DNA from: JAJKIP01 sp037200685
Lineage (GTDB): Bacteria > Bacteroidota > Bacteroidia > Chitinophagales > Chitinophagaceae
Assembly (NCBI GenBank): GCA_037200685.1
Contig: JBBCIG010000019.1
Coordinates: 248,001-312,000 of the forward strand
DNA: 64,000 nt
Direction: 5' to 3'
Shown here: positions 62,132 through 64,000 of the stretch, piece after piece
How the letters are laid out: the number at the start of each line of letters is the position of its first letter
Position numbering within the stretch: the first letter of the stretch is position 1
Translations under genes and position numbers: made by a program
Notes under the pieces: generated by a model
Database searches by the model: none
What the model was told of the DNA's origin: nothing
What the model saw: only the letters and a program-made list of their open reading frames with translations

Positions 62132-63229
62132 TTATAGTTTGATAGCCAGCCCGGCGATCAGCAAGCGGTCATCATCATCGGTTGCCTTAACACCTGTTGT
62201 TTTTTCAAACGTCCGTGTAACTTTCCGGAATAATCCACGAAGTTTGTTTTTCTTTTCGGGCTGCTCTGTATCAATCCCGTCGTCTGTTGGGTTTAACGCT
62301 TTAGTGTAGACAGGTGTTACAGTAGAAAGGGAGATATTTTCTTTCTGATTTGTTAATGCTTCTTTAGAAGGTGTATCATTAAATGCAATAGCACTATTTT
62401 CTTTTATGTTTCCCTTCATCTTCGCATCATACCCCGGCTGCGGAAGATCATTCTTGTTCTTTTCATCTTCTTTAGCAATAAAGTCCTCTTGTTTTTCCTG
62501 TACTTCTATATTCTCTTTCTTACTATCATTTGCCTTTTTAGTTGCAACAGCATTTTCGATTTTAATTTCCGTCTTTTCTTTTTCACTTTTTTCTTTCACT
62601 GCTATATCTCCGGTCGAAACATTATCGTCTTTTTGTGCAACAGGAATATTATTTTTAACCGGCGCTGTCAATTTCTTTTCACCAGTGGCAACAAGATCAT
62701 TGCCCTGTTTCTTTTCCTGGTTTAATAAAACAAATGCCGTCACACTCACCCCCACTAACAACACAGCCGCCGCAGCTATTCTCCACCAGCGGATACCAAT
62801 CACCCTAACCTTTTCTTCTCTTTTGTATAATATTTCTTTATCAGCAAAAACAATATTTTCTTCCGGCAGCACTTTCACTTTCTGCAAAAGTTCCAGTTCT
62901 GTTTTTGCCTGCGGATGCTGATCAACAAATTTTTCCACCGCTATTTTTTGCGCAGCGGTCAGTTCATTGTCATTATATAGTAGCAGCCATTCTTCATAAT
63001 TATTCATATTAATCAAATCGACGCTTGCTGATTTCATTAATATTTCTTTGTCACCAAACCCAACAGCAGTATCAGCCACCAGCTTACTTTGCTGCAGCAT
63101 AGCCAGTTCTTCTTCCAGGTCAGCATTTTGCTGCACAAAAAGTTCCACCTGCTTCCTGTCTTCACGGCCCAGCTCATTATCCATATACAGGATAAAAAAC
63201 TCTTCGTAATTATGGCGATTGATCTTCAT
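62132..63229 (-). CDS. Membrane anti-sigma factor with duplicated N-terminal module
   Basis: The 365-residue protein has two copies of an about 45-residue helical module: 'NYEEFFILYMDNELGREDRKQVELFVQQN' near residue 7 and 'NYEEWLLLYNDNELTAAQKIAVEKFVDQH' near residue 76. One membrane helix (about 150-170) and a long Lys/Glu-rich periplasmic region (about 175-320) follow. The ATG follows the sigma factor's stop codon with no gap, so they are translationally coupled. The cysteines of a classical zinc anti-sigma domain are absent. It probably holds the ECF sigma at the membrane. Confidence 0.8.
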   Translation of the reverse strand: MKINRHNYEEFFILYMDNELGREDRKQVELFVQQNADLEEELAMLQQSKLVADTAVGFGDKEILMKSASVDLINMNNYEEWLLLYNDNELTAAQKIAVEKFVDQHPQAKTELELLQKVKVLPEENIVFADKEILYKREEKVRVIGIRWWRIAAAAVLLVGVSVTAFVLLNQEKKQGNDLVATGEKKLTAPVKNNIPVAQKDDNVSTGDIAVKEKSEKEKTEIKIENAVATKKANDSKKENIEVQEKQEDFIAKEDEKNKNDLPQPGYDAKMKGNIKENSAIAFNDTPSKEALTNQKENISLSTVTPVYTKALNPTDDGIDTEQPEKKNKLRGLFRKVTRTFEKTTGVKATDDDDRLLIAGLAIKL

Positions 63230-63715
63230 TTAAATTACATTTTCCACTTTCACTAAATAATCCTTCAATTGCACCCTTGCCCTGTGCAGGTATACTTTTA
63301 CCTGGCTTTCGCTCAATCCTGTTATTTTTCCAATCTCTTCGTAACTATATCCTTCATAATCCTTCAGCAACACCAGCGACCGTTGTGTCTCGCTCAACCG
63401 GCTAAGCGCTTCTTCCAATACCTTTTTCAGGTTATTGGCCGGTTTGTCCTGCACTTTCAGATCAGCGCTGAAATCCTCTTTTAATTGTATCCGTTTCACT
63501 TTCCGAATGTGGTCAATCATCTGGTGATACGCCACCGTAAACAGGTAAGATTTAGACCGTTGTGCGTCCACGTCCGCCCGGTTGCGCCACATTTTTTCAA
63601 ACGCCGTCTGCACCACATCCCGTGCGTCTTCCTCGTGGCGAAGGTTTTTCACGATGAACCGGTACACATTGTCTGCATACGTCGTAACACACTCATTATA
63701 TTCCCTTTCAGTCAT
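63230..63715 (-). CDS. ECF-subfamily RNA polymerase sigma factor
   Basis: The 161-residue protein has sigma region 2 (about 10-75, 'VYRFIVKNLRHEEDARDVVQTAFEKMWRNRADV' type sequence) and region 4 (about 105-155, 'LSETQRSLVLLKDYEGYSYEEIGKITGLSESQVKVYLHRARVQLK' pattern). It is first in an operon with its anti-sigma factor and a barrel protein. Target promoters cannot be named from the window. Confidence 0.92.
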   Translation of the reverse strand: MTEREYNECVTTYADNVYRFIVKNLRHEEDARDVVQTAFEKMWRNRADVDAQRSKSYLFTVAYHQMIDHIRKVKRIQLKEDFSADLKVQDKPANNLKKVLEEALSRLSETQRSLVLLKDYEGYSYEEIGKITGLSESQVKVYLHRARVQLKDYLVKVENVI

Positions 63716-63840
63716 AAACAGCCGGTAAACTTTGAGGGCAAAATTAGCCCATGATCAATTGTTATACGCCCCTGCCTGCAAAATGTTACAGCCACGGGCA
63801 AAAAAATGGCCTTTCCAGGCCTGTCTTAAAGATTATTTTG

Positions 63841-63975
63841 AACCCAGCTTCGGTTCCCTGATCATCTTCGTTGCGTCGCACTCTTGTGCTGCATGAATTC
63901 TACTCAACATTATGGCAGCACCCCGATGAATATCGGTGGTACTTCCTGTTCGCTACTCAGCATTTGTGAAGATTC
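63841..63975 (+). repeat. Modular intergenic repeat, copy R10
   Basis: The copy reads CAGCTTCGGTTCCCTGATCA, TCTTCGTTGCGTCGCACTCT, TGTGCTGCATGAATTCTACT, CAACATT, then a module CCCCGATGAATATCGGTGG and ACTTCCTGTTCGCTACTCAG. It matches R8 over more than 40 bases. The 285-base gap upstream of the sigma factor gene holds nothing else recognisable. Confidence 0.8.
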
Positions 63976-64000
63976 CCTCAAATCTGTTCTATCATTAAAA

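Overview
The window is AT-rich and reads as a Bacteroidota chromosome, most probably family Chitinophagaceae. Evidence: a SusC/SusD pair, a GldA gliding ABC ATPase, a GH144-type glucanase (a family first described from Chitinophaga), adjacent DUF1800 and DUF1501 genes, -7 elements of the TAnnTTTG type, and poor Shine-Dalgarno sites. No rRNA or tRNA was seen.

Layout. 1-2.7 kb: paaABCD of phenylacetyl-CoA epoxidase on the minus strand, with paaD running off the left edge. 2.8-16.3 kb: an AraC regulator and a glycan cluster (SusC, SusD, phosphodiesterase, GH144, ROK kinase, SIS protein, DoxX, frameshifted GMC oxidoreductase, SGNH hydrolase). 16.4-18.3 kb: paaE and a TetR regulator, on the same strand as paaABCD, so the glycan cluster appears to interrupt a paa operon. 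18.5-21.5 kb: DUF1800 and DUF1501. 21.5-29.6 kb: OPT transporter, M16 peptidase, AIM24-like protein, and the alpha subunit of a 2-oxoacid:ferredoxin oxidoreductase without its beta partner. 29.6-31.0 kb: an intact IS110-family element. 31.3-37.2 kb: an HD-Pycsar-effector (PycTM) fusion, an SdiA-regulated-type lipoprotein, and a 1210-residue metallophosphoesterase/beta-barrel fusion. 37.3-47.2 kb: GAF protein, endonuclease III, FtsB-like protein, enolase, a second M16 peptidase, GldA. 47.3-55.4 kb: an inorganic-carbon cluster (two beta-carbonic anhydrases, SulP transporter, DabA, DabB). 55.4-60.4 kb: a DUF6814 protein with an MHS-type MFS transporter, acetyl-CoA synthetase, alpha/beta hydrolase. 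60.5-63.7 kb: L,D-transpeptidase, then an ECF sigma / anti-sigma / outer-membrane barrel operon.

Three things stand out. First, the IS110 element sits exactly inside one copy of a dispersed intergenic repeat. Its 5' non-coding region carries words matching the flanking target (TCGCAC and GTTGA) and its own right end (ACAGAAT), in the order expected of a bridge RNA; the CT core resembles IS621. Two vacant copies of the 14-base target lie elsewhere in the window. Second, at least ten copies of that modular repeat, a CCCCTAAAGGGG element and low-complexity heptamer-like repeats fill the intergenic DNA, and some invade coding sequence (paaB N-terminus, paaA stop codon, GldA, the upstream extension of the FtsB-like frame). 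Third, several gene combinations are unusual: the HD-PycTM fusion with no cyclase nearby, the phosphatase/kinase-like/barrel fusion, and a SusCD locus pairing a phosphodiesterase and an SGNH esterase with a beta-1,2-glucanase, which would suit substituted bacterial glucans.
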